From positions 62,001 to 126,000 of the forward strand of contig NZ_NPKO01000006.1 of assembly GCF_008329605.1 (NCBI RefSeq): a stretch of DNA of 64,000 nt, read 5' to 3'. Of this stretch, positions 23,761-32,234 are shown one piece after another (the stretch's first letter is position 1; each line of letters opens with the position of its first letter). The DNA comes from Mycolicibacterium sp. P9-64 (GTDB taxonomy: Bacteria; Actinomycetota; Actinomycetes; Mycobacteriales; Mycobacteriaceae). The notes below the pieces were generated by a model. It was not told where the DNA came from. It saw only the letters and a program-made list of their open reading frames with translations, and ran no database searches. The position numbers and the translations under genes were made by a program.

Positions 23761-25158
23761 ATGAACAAGGCCGTTGCATCGTCCCCTCCGCCAAGTGCGC
23801 TGAACGCGCCGTCGTTCAGTGGCCGGACACCAAGCGGCGCGGGCGACTTCTCGGTCGAGACGCACGGCATCGCTCCCGTCGGCGAAGCGCAGCGGTACGG
23901 CTCGCCGCGACGGTTGTTCAGCGTCTGGTTCGCCCCGCAGGTCAACATGACTGGTGTCTTCACCGGCGCGCTCGCGATCACGTTGGGCTTGGGCTTCTGG
24001 CTCGGCATGCTCGCGATGGTGATCGGCACGGTGCTCGGTTCGCTGTTGGTCGGTTACCTCTCCACGTGGGGCCCGCGCACGGGCACGGCGCAGCTGCCCG
24101 CTTCGCGCATGGCGTTCGGCGGCGCGGTGAAGCTTCCCGCCGCGCTGCAGTGGCTGTCGTCGATCGCGTGGGACGCGCTTGTCGGATTGTTCGGCGGCGA
24201 GGCGCTGGCCGTCCTGCTCGGCATCCCGTTCTGGTCGGCCGTGCTGATCGTGCTGGGGGTGCAGGGCGTGGTCGGCTTCTTCGGCTACGAGGTCATCCAC
24301 CGGATGGAGGCCGTGCTGACCGTCGTCCTCTTCCTGACGTTCGTGGTGTTCGCGATCAAGCTGGTCGGCGGACACGACGTGGTGACGCCGCCGACCGTGC
24401 ACGGTGCCGACCTCGCAGGCGCGTTCGTGCTCGAGGTGACGATTGCCCTCAGCCTGTCGGTGTCATGGGCCAGCTACGCATCGGACTTCAGCCGCTACCT
24501 CCCTGCGGATACGTCCCGCGCGCGGGTGTTCGGCTACACGTTCGCCGGGATCGTGCTGGCGTACGTCTTCGTTCAGGCCATCGGCATCGCGGCAGGAGAG
24601 CTGGTGTCCGAGCAGACCGCGGAGGGCGTCCGGTCGGTGATGGGTGGCGGGGTCCTCGGCGGCCTGGCCCTGCTCATCATCGCGCTCGCGTCGGTCGGCT
24701 CCGGCGTGATGAACGACTACAGCGGATCGCTGGCACTGCAGACGCTCGGCGTGAAGGTCCGCAGGCCGCTGTCCTCGGTGGTGGTGACCGTGCTTGCGTT
24801 CGGCCTGATCCTCTGGCTGCACGGAGCCGATACCGCGGCCAGGTTCCAGAACGTGCTGTTGCTGGTCAGCTACTGGATTCCTGCGTTCGTCGCGGTGGTC
24901 GCCGTGGACTGGCGGATCCGCAGCCGCGGCCGGGCGACCGTCGACCCCGACGTCGAGCTGACCACGAAACCCGATGCAGTGGCGGCACTGGTGGCGTTCG
25001 TGATCGCCTACGCCGCGGCCATCCCCTTCATGGACACCACGATCTACCAGGGTCCCATCGCGGTCGCATGGCACGGTGCGGACATCGCGTACTTCGTGAA
25101 CTTCGTTGTCGCACTGGTGATCTACGGCGGCTACCGGTTCGTCCGGCTACGCCGATGA
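23761..25158 (+). CDS. NCS1-family nucleobase permease (cytosine/purine type)
   Basis: 465 residues, with about twelve membrane segments. NCS1 elements are the N-terminal 'FSVETHGIAPVGEAQRYGSPRRLFSVWFAPQVNMTGVFTGALAI', 'LGSLLVGYLSTWGPRTGTAQLPASRMAFG', 'SWASYASDFSRYLP' and 'SVGSGVMNDYSGSLALQTLGVKVRR'. The layout is that of the cytosine/purine/allantoin branch of Na+ or H+ symporters. It lies about 4 kb from a uracil-catabolism operon, which could use such a permease, but the substrate is not readable. Confidence 0.85.
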   Translation: MNKAVASSPPPSALNAPSFSGRTPSGAGDFSVETHGIAPVGEAQRYGSPRRLFSVWFAPQVNMTGVFTGALAITLGLGFWLGMLAMVIGTVLGSLLVGYLSTWGPRTGTAQLPASRMAFGGAVKLPAALQWLSSIAWDALVGLFGGEALAVLLGIPFWSAVLIVLGVQGVVGFFGYEVIHRMEAVLTVVLFLTFVVFAIKLVGGHDVVTPPTVHGADLAGAFVLEVTIALSLSVSWASYASDFSRYLPADTSRARVFGYTFAGIVLAYVFVQAIGIAAGELVSEQTAEGVRSVMGGGVLGGLALLIIALASVGSGVMNDYSGSLALQTLGVKVRRPLSSVVVTVLAFGLILWLHGADTAARFQNVLLLVSYWIPAFVAVVAVDWRIRSRGRATVDPDVELTTKPDAVAALVAFVIAYAAAIPFMDTTIYQGPIAVAWHGADIAYFVNFVVALVIYGGYRFVRLRR

Positions 25159-25279
25159 TCGGTCAGTCCCTGCCCTCGAACCGAGCGGGGTCCGGCCACC
25201 AATCTGACGTCGTTTGGTCAACCTCTGAGCTGGGTATTGACGATGGGCGACCGAGAAACAGCCACTCCAAGGAGAGCGC

Positions 25280-25768
25280 ATGCGTCCCGCCACATTGACC
25301 AAGACGACGGGTGCGGTGCTGCTCGCCGCCACACTGGGAGGTCTGGCGAGCCGCCCCGCACAATCGGAGTGGTACGAGAAGCTGCGCAAGCCCAGCTTTC
25401 AGCCGCCGCGGCAGGCGTTTCCGATCGTGTGGCCACTGTTGTACGCCGACATCGCCGTCGTCTCTGCAGCCACGGTCGACGACCTCGAGGATCGGGGTGA
25501 GCAGAGCCAGGCCAGGGCGTACTCGATCCTGCTGGCGCTGAACCTGATCCTCAACGGCGGCTGGTCGTGGCTGTTCTTCAACAGGCGCAAGCTCGGCGCG
25601 TCGGCCGTCGCCGCGGCCGCGTTGACCGTCAGCAGCGCCGATCTCACTCGGCGTGCGGTGCGCACGCGTGGGGCCGGCGCTGGAGTGCTCGGCTTGTATC
25701 CGCTGTGGTGCGCGTTCGCGACGCTGCTGTCCAGCCGGATCTGGTGGCTGAACCGCTCGGGTCATTGA
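25280..25768 (+). CDS. TspO/MBR-family membrane protein
   Basis: 162 residues with five hydrophobic segments. Family signatures are 'EWYEKLRKPSFQPPRQAFPIVWPLLYADIAVVSA' and 'LALNLILNGGWSWLFFNRRKLGASAVA', the tryptophan-rich TspO core. TspO proteins bind porphyrins and similar ligands in the membrane and are linked to heme handling and stress. The start follows AAGGAGAGC. A PsiE-like gene follows 8 bases downstream, so the two are probably co-transcribed. Confidence 0.85.
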   Translation: MRPATLTKTTGAVLLAATLGGLASRPAQSEWYEKLRKPSFQPPRQAFPIVWPLLYADIAVVSAATVDDLEDRGEQSQARAYSILLALNLILNGGWSWLFFNRRKLGASAVAAAALTVSSADLTRRAVRTRGAGAGVLGLYPLWCAFATLLSSRIWWLNRSGH

Positions 25769-25776
25769 GATCGGCC

Positions 25777-26271
25777 ATGGCCAAGACGACGGACGAGACC
25801 GAGAACGAGGAAGACCGGCAGCGCCTCGCCGACCGGGTTCTGAGCGGATTCGAGGACGCCGTCTACTGGGCGATCGCCGTTGTGCTGATCACAGGCTCCA
25901 TCGCACTGCTGGTGGCGCAGTTCAACACGATGCTTCGCCTGCGCAGCACGTCCGCATCGACACTGATGCTCGAAGTGCTCGACGGTCTGCTGCTGATCTT
26001 CATCTTCGTGGAGCTTCTGTACGCGGTGCGCGCCTGCCTGCGATCGCACGAGATCGTCGCCGAACCGTTCCTGATCGTCGGCATCCTCGCGGGCATCAAG
26101 GAGATCGTGGTGCTCTCGGTGGAGGCAGCGACGCTACTGGAGAAGGGGCCCGAGTTCTCCCGCGCGGTGGTCGAGATCGGTGTGCTCGGTGCCGTGGTTC
26201 TCGTTCTTGCGTTGGCGGCGTTCGTGTTGCGGGCACGGCGCGGCGGCGGCGAGGCCGTAAACACCACCTAA
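25777..26271 (+). CDS. Phosphate-starvation-inducible PsiE-like membrane protein
   Basis: 164 residues from ATG 25777. Four membrane helices are seen: 'AVYWAIAVVLITGSIALLVAQF', 'LMLEVLDGLLLIFIFVELLYAV', 'LIVGILAGIKEIVVLSV' and 'VVEIGVLGAVVLVLALAAFVL'. The order and the 'FVELLYAVRACLRSHEIVAEPFLIVGILAGIKEIVVL' block match PsiE (PF06146), a family known mainly from phosphate-starvation induction, without a defined activity. The last four bases overlap the convergent epoxide hydrolase. Confidence 0.75.
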   Translation: MAKTTDETENEEDRQRLADRVLSGFEDAVYWAIAVVLITGSIALLVAQFNTMLRLRSTSASTLMLEVLDGLLLIFIFVELLYAVRACLRSHEIVAEPFLIVGILAGIKEIVVLSVEAATLLEKGPEFSRAVVEIGVLGAVVLVLALAAFVLRARRGGGEAVNTT

Positions 26272-27419
26272 CGCACCGTCGCGAAGAACTTCCGCACGTC
26301 CTCGACGAACAGTTCCGGTTGTTCGAAGGCGGCGAAGTGGCCGCCGCGAGGCATCTTGGTCCAGTGCGTGATGTTGTACCTTCCCTCGCACCACGCCCTC
26401 GGCGGCCGACTGATCTCCTTGGGGAAGGAGGCGATCCCCGTCGGAAGCTCTACTCGGTCAATGGTTCTGAACGCTGCGAAGCTCTCCCAGTAGAGTCGTG
26501 CCGAGGATGCGCCGGACGCGGTCACCCAGTACATCGTCACGTCGTCGAGCATCTCGTCGCGGCTGAGGGCGTTCTCGGGATGGCCAGCGCAGTCGGTCCA
26601 CGCCCAGAACTTCTCGACGATCCACGCCAGCTGCGCGACGGGGGAGTCGACGAGGCCGTAACCGACCGTCTGCGGGCGGGTGGCCTGCTGCTTGGAGTAG
26701 CCGGTGCCCCAGCGCTGGTGATGATCCGTCGCGGCCAGCGACTCCTTCTCCTCGTCCGTGGGGTGCTCCATGGCGCCTGCCGGCGGGCCGGCGAGCGGCA
26801 TGTTGAGGTGAATGCCTGCGCAGTGGCCGACGTTGCGACCGATCTCGGTGGTCACCACGGAGCCCCAGTCCCCGCCCTGGGCGCCGTAGCGGTCGTAGCC
26901 GAGGCGGACCATCAGCGTCTCCCACGCCCTGGCGATCCTGCCGGTGGTCCACCCTGCGGTGTTCGGCTTGCCGGAGAAGCCGTAGCCGGGCAGCGACGGG
27001 CACACCACGTGGAACGCGTCCTCGGCGCGTCCGCCGTGCGCGGTCGGGTTGGTCAGCGGGTCGATGACCTTGCCGAACTCGATGATCGACCCCGGCCAGC
27101 CGTGGGTGATGACGAGCGGGAAGGCGTCGGGGTGGGGGGAGCGCTGATGGATGAAGTGGATGTCCAAGCCGTCGATCTCGGTGGTGAACTGGTCGAACTG
27201 ATTGAGCGCGGTTTCGCGGACCCGCCAGTCGTATTCGTCTGCCCAGTACGCGGCGAGGTCACGGGTGTACGCCAGCGGAATGCCCTGGCTCCAGTCGAGG
27301 TCATCTCCAGCTGGGGCGACCGTCTCGGGCTCGGGCCAGCGGGTGGAGGCCAGGCGGCGGCGCAGATCGTCGAGAACGCCGTCGGGTACGTCGATGCGGA
27401 ACGGGCGGACGTCAGTCAT
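26268..27419 (-). CDS. Epoxide hydrolase (EHN-type alpha/beta hydrolase)
   Basis: 383 residues from ATG 27419; an ATG at 27428 would add three. An N-terminal EHN domain ('FRIDVPDGVLDDLRRRLASTRWPE') precedes the alpha/beta hydrolase core: oxyanion motif HGWPG (106-110), nucleophile elbow GGDWG with D184, and a C-terminal 'MPRGGHFAAFEQPELFVEDVRKFF' with the catalytic His. These cytoplasmic enzymes open epoxides to diols. It is divergent from an acyl-CoA dehydrogenase across 333 bp. The minus-strand frame stays open far upstream to 29504, but that part is antisense to other genes. Confidence 0.88.
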   Translation of the reverse strand: MTDVRPFRIDVPDGVLDDLRRRLASTRWPEPETVAPAGDDLDWSQGIPLAYTRDLAAYWADEYDWRVRETALNQFDQFTTEIDGLDIHFIHQRSPHPDAFPLVITHGWPGSIIEFGKVIDPLTNPTAHGGRAEDAFHVVCPSLPGYGFSGKPNTAGWTTGRIARAWETLMVRLGYDRYGAQGGDWGSVVTTEIGRNVGHCAGIHLNMPLAGPPAGAMEHPTDEEKESLAATDHHQRWGTGYSKQQATRPQTVGYGLVDSPVAQLAWIVEKFWAWTDCAGHPENALSRDEMLDDVTMYWVTASGASSARLYWESFAAFRTIDRVELPTGIASFPKEISRPPRAWCEGRYNITHWTKMPRGGHFAAFEQPELFVEDVRKFFATVR

Positions 27420-27752
27420 GGTCGCCATTGTGGCCCGGCGAGCAGCGCTCGGTGGTGCCGCCACCACCCGTGCGACGAGTACCGCCACGCAGGTGACGAC
27501 GTCGATCGCCATCCGAGACGAGGTCCGAACCACTCGAAGGTGCCCGAAAGTTGTTCCCACGGCGCGGATTGGCCGTGCCCCGGCCGCTTGCCCGACGGAA
27601 CGAGGCGTCCGGACTAGGCTGACCGGACGTCGGAGTAGCCGCCGCCGACACCGCAGCGTACATTCGTTCACTGAAGTCGGGAGTCGGTGGCTCGCGCGGT
27701 CACCTCCGAGCGACGCGATCGACCTCGAATGCCCTGAAAGGATTCCAGCGCC
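27420..27752. promoter_or_regulatory. 333-bp divergent promoter region with operator-like inverted repeat
   Basis: No gene is seen. CGTCCGG (27606-27612) and CCGGACG (27623-27629) are perfect inverted arms with a 10-bp spacer. The spacer contains TAGGCT (27615-27620), which has the form of a mycobacterial -10 element directed at the acyl-CoA dehydrogenase. A repressor bound there would cover the -10. No regulator gene adjoins. Confidence 0.45.
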
Positions 27753-28964
27753 ATGTCGTTTTCGCTCGAACTGTCCGATGACGTCATCCAGGTCCGGGAC
27801 TGGGTCCACGAGTTCGCCAGGGATGTAGTCCGGCCCGCGGCCGCGGAGTGGGACGAGCGCGAAGAGACGCCGTGGCCGATCATCCAGGAGGCGGCGAAGG
27901 TAGGGCTGTACTCCATGGAGTTGTTCGCCACCCAGGTCGCCGAGCCGACCGGCCTTGGCATGCTGACGGTCTTCGAGGAGATGTTCTGGGGTGACGCGGG
28001 CATCGCCCTGTCCATCATGGGTACCGGTCTTGCTGCCGCGTCGTTGGCAGCCACCGGAACACCCGAGCAAATGGGGGAGTGGCTGCCGCAGATGTTCGGC
28101 TCCATCGACGAGCCGCAACTCGCGTCGTTCTGTGCGTCGGAACCTGGCGCCGGATCGGACGTGTCGGCGATCATCACCCGCGCCCGCTACGACGAGGCGA
28201 CCGACGAGTGGGTGATCAACGGCACCAAGACCTGGGCCACCAACGGCGGTATCGCCAACGTGCACATCGTCGTCGCCTCGGTGGACGCCGAGCTGGGCTC
28301 GCGCGGTCAGGCGACGTTCATCATTCCGCCGGGGACGAAGGGCTTCACCCAGGGGCAGAAGTTCAAGAAGCACGGCATCCGGGCGTCGCACACCGCCGAA
28401 GTGGTGCTCGACAACGTGCGGATCCCGGGGCGGCTGGTCATCGGCGGAAAGGACAAGCTGGACGAGCGCCTTGCCCGCACCCGCGAAGGCAAGAGCTCGG
28501 CGGGCCAGGCGGCGATGAAGACGTTCGAGCGAACGCGCCCCTCGGTTGGCGCGATGGCGCTCGGCGTCGCGCGCGCCGCCTACGAGTACGCCCTGGACTA
28601 CGCCCAGGAGCGCGAGCAGTTCGGGCGCAAGATCGGCGACTTCCAGGCGATTGCATTCAAGCTGGTCGACATGAAGACCAGGATCGACGCGGCACGTCTG
28701 CTGGTGTGGCGGGCCGGCTGGATGGCCCGCAACGACAAGCCGTTCATCAACGCCGAGGGCTCCATGGCGAAGCTCGCGGCCAGCGAGACCGCGGTCTACG
28801 TCACCGACGAGGCCATCCAGATCCTCGGCGGCAACGGCTACACCAGGGACTACCCGGTCGAGCGCATGCACCGCGACGCCAAGATCTTCACGATCTTCGA
28901 GGGCACCAGCGAGATTCAGCGTCTGGTGATGGCCAGGGCCATCACCGGGCTGCCGCTGAAGTAA
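27753..28964 (+). CDS. Acyl-CoA dehydrogenase (FadE-type)
   Basis: 403 residues, ATG after GAAAGGA. N-terminal helices lead to the FAD/substrate motif 'ASFCASEPGAGSDVSAIITRARYDEATDEWVINGTKTWATNGG'. The C-terminal domain carries 'YALDYAQEREQFGRKIGDFQAIAFKLVDMKTRIDAARLLVWRAGW' and 'DEAIQILGGNGYTRDYPVERMHRDAKIFTIFEGTSEIQRLVMAR', with the likely catalytic Glu in FEGTSEIQ. It oxidises an acyl-CoA thioester at the alpha-beta bond. Chain length cannot be judged. It ends 5 bases from the convergent upp gene. Confidence 0.92.
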   Translation: MSFSLELSDDVIQVRDWVHEFARDVVRPAAAEWDEREETPWPIIQEAAKVGLYSMELFATQVAEPTGLGMLTVFEEMFWGDAGIALSIMGTGLAAASLAATGTPEQMGEWLPQMFGSIDEPQLASFCASEPGAGSDVSAIITRARYDEATDEWVINGTKTWATNGGIANVHIVVASVDAELGSRGQATFIIPPGTKGFTQGQKFKKHGIRASHTAEVVLDNVRIPGRLVIGGKDKLDERLARTREGKSSAGQAAMKTFERTRPSVGAMALGVARAAYEYALDYAQEREQFGRKIGDFQAIAFKLVDMKTRIDAARLLVWRAGWMARNDKPFINAEGSMAKLAASETAVYVTDEAIQILGGNGYTRDYPVERMHRDAKIFTIFEGTSEIQRLVMARAITGLPLK

Positions 28965-28969
28965 CCGCG

Positions 28970-29629
28970 CTACTTGGTCCCGAAGATGCGGTCGCCCGCG
29001 TCGCCGAGGCCCGGCACGATGTAGCCGTGCTCGTCGAGCCCGCGGTCGATGGCCGCGGTGTAGATCGGCACGTCGGGATGTGCTTCGTGAAGCGCCGCAA
29101 CACCTTCGGGGCACGCCAACAGGCAGACGAATTTGATCGACCTCGGGCCGAACTCCTTGAGCCGCTCCACCGCCGCGACGGCGGAGTTGCCGGTGGCAAG
29201 CATCGGGTCCACCACGACGATGTCGCGTTCGGCCAGATCGCCGGGCATCTTGAAGTAGTACTCGACGGCCACCATCGTCTTCGGGTCGCGGTACAGGCCG
29301 ATGTGGCCAACGCGCGCGGCAGGTACCACCGTCAGCAGGCCGTCGAGAATGCCCGTGCCCGCGCGCAGGATGGAGGCGAACACCAGCTTCTTGCCATCGA
29401 TGACCTTGCCGGTGGTCCGCTCCAGCGGCGTCTCGACGTCGATCTCCTGAACGGGGATGTCGCGTAGCACCTCGTAGGCCATCAGGGCGGCCATCTCGTT
29501 GCACAGTTGCCTGAAGCTGTTGGTGGAGGCGTCCTTTCGGCGCATCAGCGTGAGCTTGTGCTGCACCAGGGGATGGTCGATCACGTAGACGCCAGGGGCG
29601 GGCGAAGCGACGGGAGATTCATCAGCCAT
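28970..29629 (-). CDS. upp: Uracil phosphoribosyltransferase
   Basis: 219 residues. The PRPP motif is 'DIVVVDPMLATGNSAVAAVERLK', and the uracil-binding end 'YIVPGLGDAGDRIFGTK' is the classic UPRT C-terminus. It converts uracil and PRPP to UMP. It is last in a three-gene operon, two bases after the URC4 stop. In the URC pathway a UPRT (URC6 in yeast) is one of the required enzymes, so here it probably serves uracil breakdown as well as, or instead of, salvage. Confidence 0.95.
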   Translation of the reverse strand: MADESPVASPAPGVYVIDHPLVQHKLTLMRRKDASTNSFRQLCNEMAALMAYEVLRDIPVQEIDVETPLERTTGKVIDGKKLVFASILRAGTGILDGLLTVVPAARVGHIGLYRDPKTMVAVEYYFKMPGDLAERDIVVVDPMLATGNSAVAAVERLKEFGPRSIKFVCLLACPEGVAALHEAHPDVPIYTAAIDRGLDEHGYIVPGLGDAGDRIFGTK

Positions 29630-29631
29630 GG

Positions 29632-30867
29632 TCAGAACACCGTGCCGTCACTGATGATGGTCAACGGTGGAAGTCCGTCGCGCAGGCGCCGAGCCAGCGC
29701 CCGTCCCGCGGCCCACGTGCCGCCCTCCAACACACGTGCCAGCGGCATCCGGTGCGCGTCGACTCCGAGTCGAGATCGAACCAGCGGTGCGAGTTCGTCG
29801 AGTAGAGCCACCGTCAGGGCCCGCCACTCGACGACCAATTCGTCGCCTGCCGTCCACGGCCCGGCAGCCAAGGCGGGGTCGCGCAACTGAAGCACGCCGC
29901 TGTCGAGCAGCAGACCGCCATTGCGGTACTCCGGGAGGCCGGTCAGCGCGTCGAGGTCGTCGACGCGGACGCCGCCCCACTGAAATGGTTCGAGAAGGGA
30001 GTAGGTCAGCCACTGCGAGAGCTTGTGGAAGGGCATCCACCCGTGCGTCAGGCCGGGGCCGGAAACGGCGGAATGCCGCCAGCAGTCGCCAAGGGGTAGG
30101 TCGCCGATGGTGTTGTCCGCAGGCCAGATTCCCGATAGCGACGCCAGCAGCAGTGACAGGATGTCGTGTGCGCCAACCGATGTCCGGCCGCCTGCGGTCA
30201 GCGCGTCGAACAATCCGCCAGGCCGGCCGAGCGTTCCGAACGTCTCTGGCGCAGCGGTCAGCGCCGCGCCGAGACGATGCAGCACGGCGACGCGGCCGTC
30301 GATGCCCACCAACGGGTTCTTCGGCCCGACTTGGAACGCCTCGGCCAGCCGGTCGGCGTCGAGCGCGAGGAGCGCGGCGGCGTCGGCGCGCAGGGGATCG
30401 GTTGTGTCGCTGGAGAATAGTCCGCTGGTGAAGGCGTGCCAGCTGGCCACGCCGAGGCCCTCGGAGCGGGTGAGGCGCTGCCCGGTGGCGACCTCGTCGT
30501 ACCCCCAGTCCGGACCAGCGCCGGCGTCGAGCAACACGCTCACCACGGCCAGGTCGACCATCGCGCGGGCATCCAGCCGGTCGGCCAGCTGAGCCCTTCG
30601 GTCGACTCCGCCCGCCTCGAAATGCCGCCAGCGGCTGTGGAATGGGACGTTCAGGTCGGGGTAGCGCGTGCGCGTGACGTCCGCGACCTCGGCGGCGGCC
30701 ACGGCGAGCGCACCGTCATCGACGGAGAACCACGCCGACTCTCCGCATCGTGCCCGCTCGAGTAGGTGGCCGGCCCGCTCGCGAATGGCGGTCGTGCTGC
30801 GCAGCGCGGCGGCGGCTCCGTCAGCGCGGTCGGTATCCGGATCGAGTTCGGTACGAACAGAACTCAT
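29632..30867 (-). CDS. URC4-type uracil catabolism protein (DUF1688)
   Basis: 411 residues; the ATG at 30865-30867 overlaps the URC1 stop as ATGA. The N-terminus 'LRSTTAIRERAGHLLERARCGESAWFSVDDGALAVAAAEVADVTRTRYPDLNVPFHSRWRHFEAGGVDR' and later 'NPLVGIDGRVAVLHRLG', 'FGTLGRPGGLFDAL' and 'GDCWRHSAVSGPGLTHGWMPFHKLSQWLTYSLLEPFQWGGVRV' are family hallmarks of DUF1688/Urg3. URC4 is needed for the third known uracil-degradation route, first described in the yeast Lachancea kluyveri; its exact reaction is not settled. Confidence 0.85.
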   Translation of the reverse strand: MSSVRTELDPDTDRADGAAAALRSTTAIRERAGHLLERARCGESAWFSVDDGALAVAAAEVADVTRTRYPDLNVPFHSRWRHFEAGGVDRRAQLADRLDARAMVDLAVVSVLLDAGAGPDWGYDEVATGQRLTRSEGLGVASWHAFTSGLFSSDTTDPLRADAAALLALDADRLAEAFQVGPKNPLVGIDGRVAVLHRLGAALTAAPETFGTLGRPGGLFDALTAGGRTSVGAHDILSLLLASLSGIWPADNTIGDLPLGDCWRHSAVSGPGLTHGWMPFHKLSQWLTYSLLEPFQWGGVRVDDLDALTGLPEYRNGGLLLDSGVLQLRDPALAAGPWTAGDELVVEWRALTVALLDELAPLVRSRLGVDAHRMPLARVLEGGTWAAGRALARRLRDGLPPLTIISDGTVF

Positions 30868-32153
30868 CCGTCCAGCCCTCGGCCCTTGGCCTTCTTCAGC
30901 TCGTCGGCGTCCGGGACCGCTCCTGGGGTGAAGTACCCGGCGGCCATCTTGGCGTCGATCTCGACGCGCGCGTCGGCGGGGACCAGGTCGTCGGGGATGT
31001 TGACGCGTTCGCCGACCTCGATGCCCGACCCGGTGATGGCGTCGTACTTCATGTTGCTCATGGAGACCAGCCGGTGGATCTTGCGCACCCCGAGCCAGTG
31101 CAGCACGTCGGGCATGAGCTCCTGGAAGCGCATGTCCTGCACTCCTGCAACACATTCCGTGCGGGCGAAGTACTGGTCGGCGGTGTCGCCGCCCTCCTGC
31201 CGCTTGCGCGCGTTGTAGACCAGGAACTTGGTCACCTCGCCGAGCGCTCTTCCCTCCTTGCGTGAGTAGGCGACCAGGCCGACGCCGCCGCCTTGGGTGC
31301 CCTGGATGCACTCCTCGATCGCGTGGGTCAGGTAGGGACGGCAGGTGCAGATGTCGGAGCCGAAGACGTCCGAGCCGTTGCACTCGTCGTGCACGCGGGC
31401 CGTCAGCTCCACGGAGGGGTCAGCGAGATCGCGGGGATCGCCGAAGATGTAGACGGTCTGTCCGCCGATCGGGGGCAGGAACACCTCGAGGTCTCCGCGC
31501 GTCACCAACTCGGGGTACATTCCGCCGGTCTCCTCGAAGAGCACGCGCCGCAGATCCGTTTCGCTGCAGCCGAAGCGCTGCGCCACGCCGGGCAGGTACC
31601 AGACGGGCTCGACTGCGGCCTTGGTGACCAACGCGGCACCGCTCGCCAGGAGCACGTGGCCATCGGGGCGTAGCCGGCCCTTCTGCACGGCCTCGATCAC
31701 CTCGGGCAAGATCACGTGCGCCTTGGTCACCGCGATGGTCGGCCGGATGTCGAAACCGGCCGCGAGTTCGGCGCTGAAGACGTCGGCCACCATGGCACCC
31801 CAGGGGTCGAGGCTGGTGATCTTGCCGGGCTCGCTCCACTGCGGGTACGGGCCGATGACGTCGGTCGGCGCGGTGTTGGTGAGGTCGGCCCTGTGCTCGC
31901 GCGACAGCGCGCCCGCCGCGACGGCCAGGGCGCGGTAGACGCTGTACGAACCGCTGTGCGTGCCGATCACGTTCCGGTGCGCACGGGTGATGGTGGTGCC
32001 GATCACGGGCCCGCGTTCTGCGGCCGTGGGTGCGTCCCAGTGGATCGGCAGTGACCCGGAGCCACCGCTGTGAGAGGTCAGCCGGATGTGGCCGGCGGCG
32101 GACTTGGCGATCGTGGCAGGCGAGGGGGCGGCGGCACCGGCGTCGGTCGACAT
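30864..32153 (-). CDS. URC1-type GTP cyclohydrolase II homologue
   Basis: 429 residues from the ATG at 32151-32153, preceded by GAGGAGC; an upstream ATG at 32186 is less likely. The C-terminal half is RibA-like: zinc ligands in 'HDECNGSDVFGSDICTCRPYL' (Cys-x10-Cys-x-Cys) and 'GVGLVAYSRKEGRALG'. The long N-terminal part ('RGPVIGTTITRAHRNVIGTHSGSYSVYRALAVAAG') and the URC4/UPRT neighbours mark it as URC1 of the uracil-catabolism route and not riboflavin synthesis. It is first of three coupled genes. Confidence 0.88.
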   Translation of the reverse strand: MSTDAGAAAPSPATIAKSAAGHIRLTSHSGGSGSLPIHWDAPTAAERGPVIGTTITRAHRNVIGTHSGSYSVYRALAVAAGALSREHRADLTNTAPTDVIGPYPQWSEPGKITSLDPWGAMVADVFSAELAAGFDIRPTIAVTKAHVILPEVIEAVQKGRLRPDGHVLLASGAALVTKAAVEPVWYLPGVAQRFGCSETDLRRVLFEETGGMYPELVTRGDLEVFLPPIGGQTVYIFGDPRDLADPSVELTARVHDECNGSDVFGSDICTCRPYLTHAIEECIQGTQGGGVGLVAYSRKEGRALGEVTKFLVYNARKRQEGGDTADQYFARTECVAGVQDMRFQELMPDVLHWLGVRKIHRLVSMSNMKYDAITGSGIEVGERVNIPDDLVPADARVEIDAKMAAGYFTPGAVPDADELKKAKGRGLDG

Positions 32154-32234
32154 GGGCGCTCCTCGGTCATCGGAATTGGCCAGCATAGCGACTCGGCGTG
32201 GCTGCTGCCGGTTGCGCAGAATTACGCCAAGGAG

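Noticed and set aside
27420..29504. Minus-strand frame continuing from the epoxide hydrolase for over 650 more codons
   Set aside because: It runs antisense to the acyl-CoA dehydrogenase and part of upp, with arginine- and alanine-rich low-quality sequence typical of a GC-rich shadow frame; the real hydrolase starts at its EHN domain.
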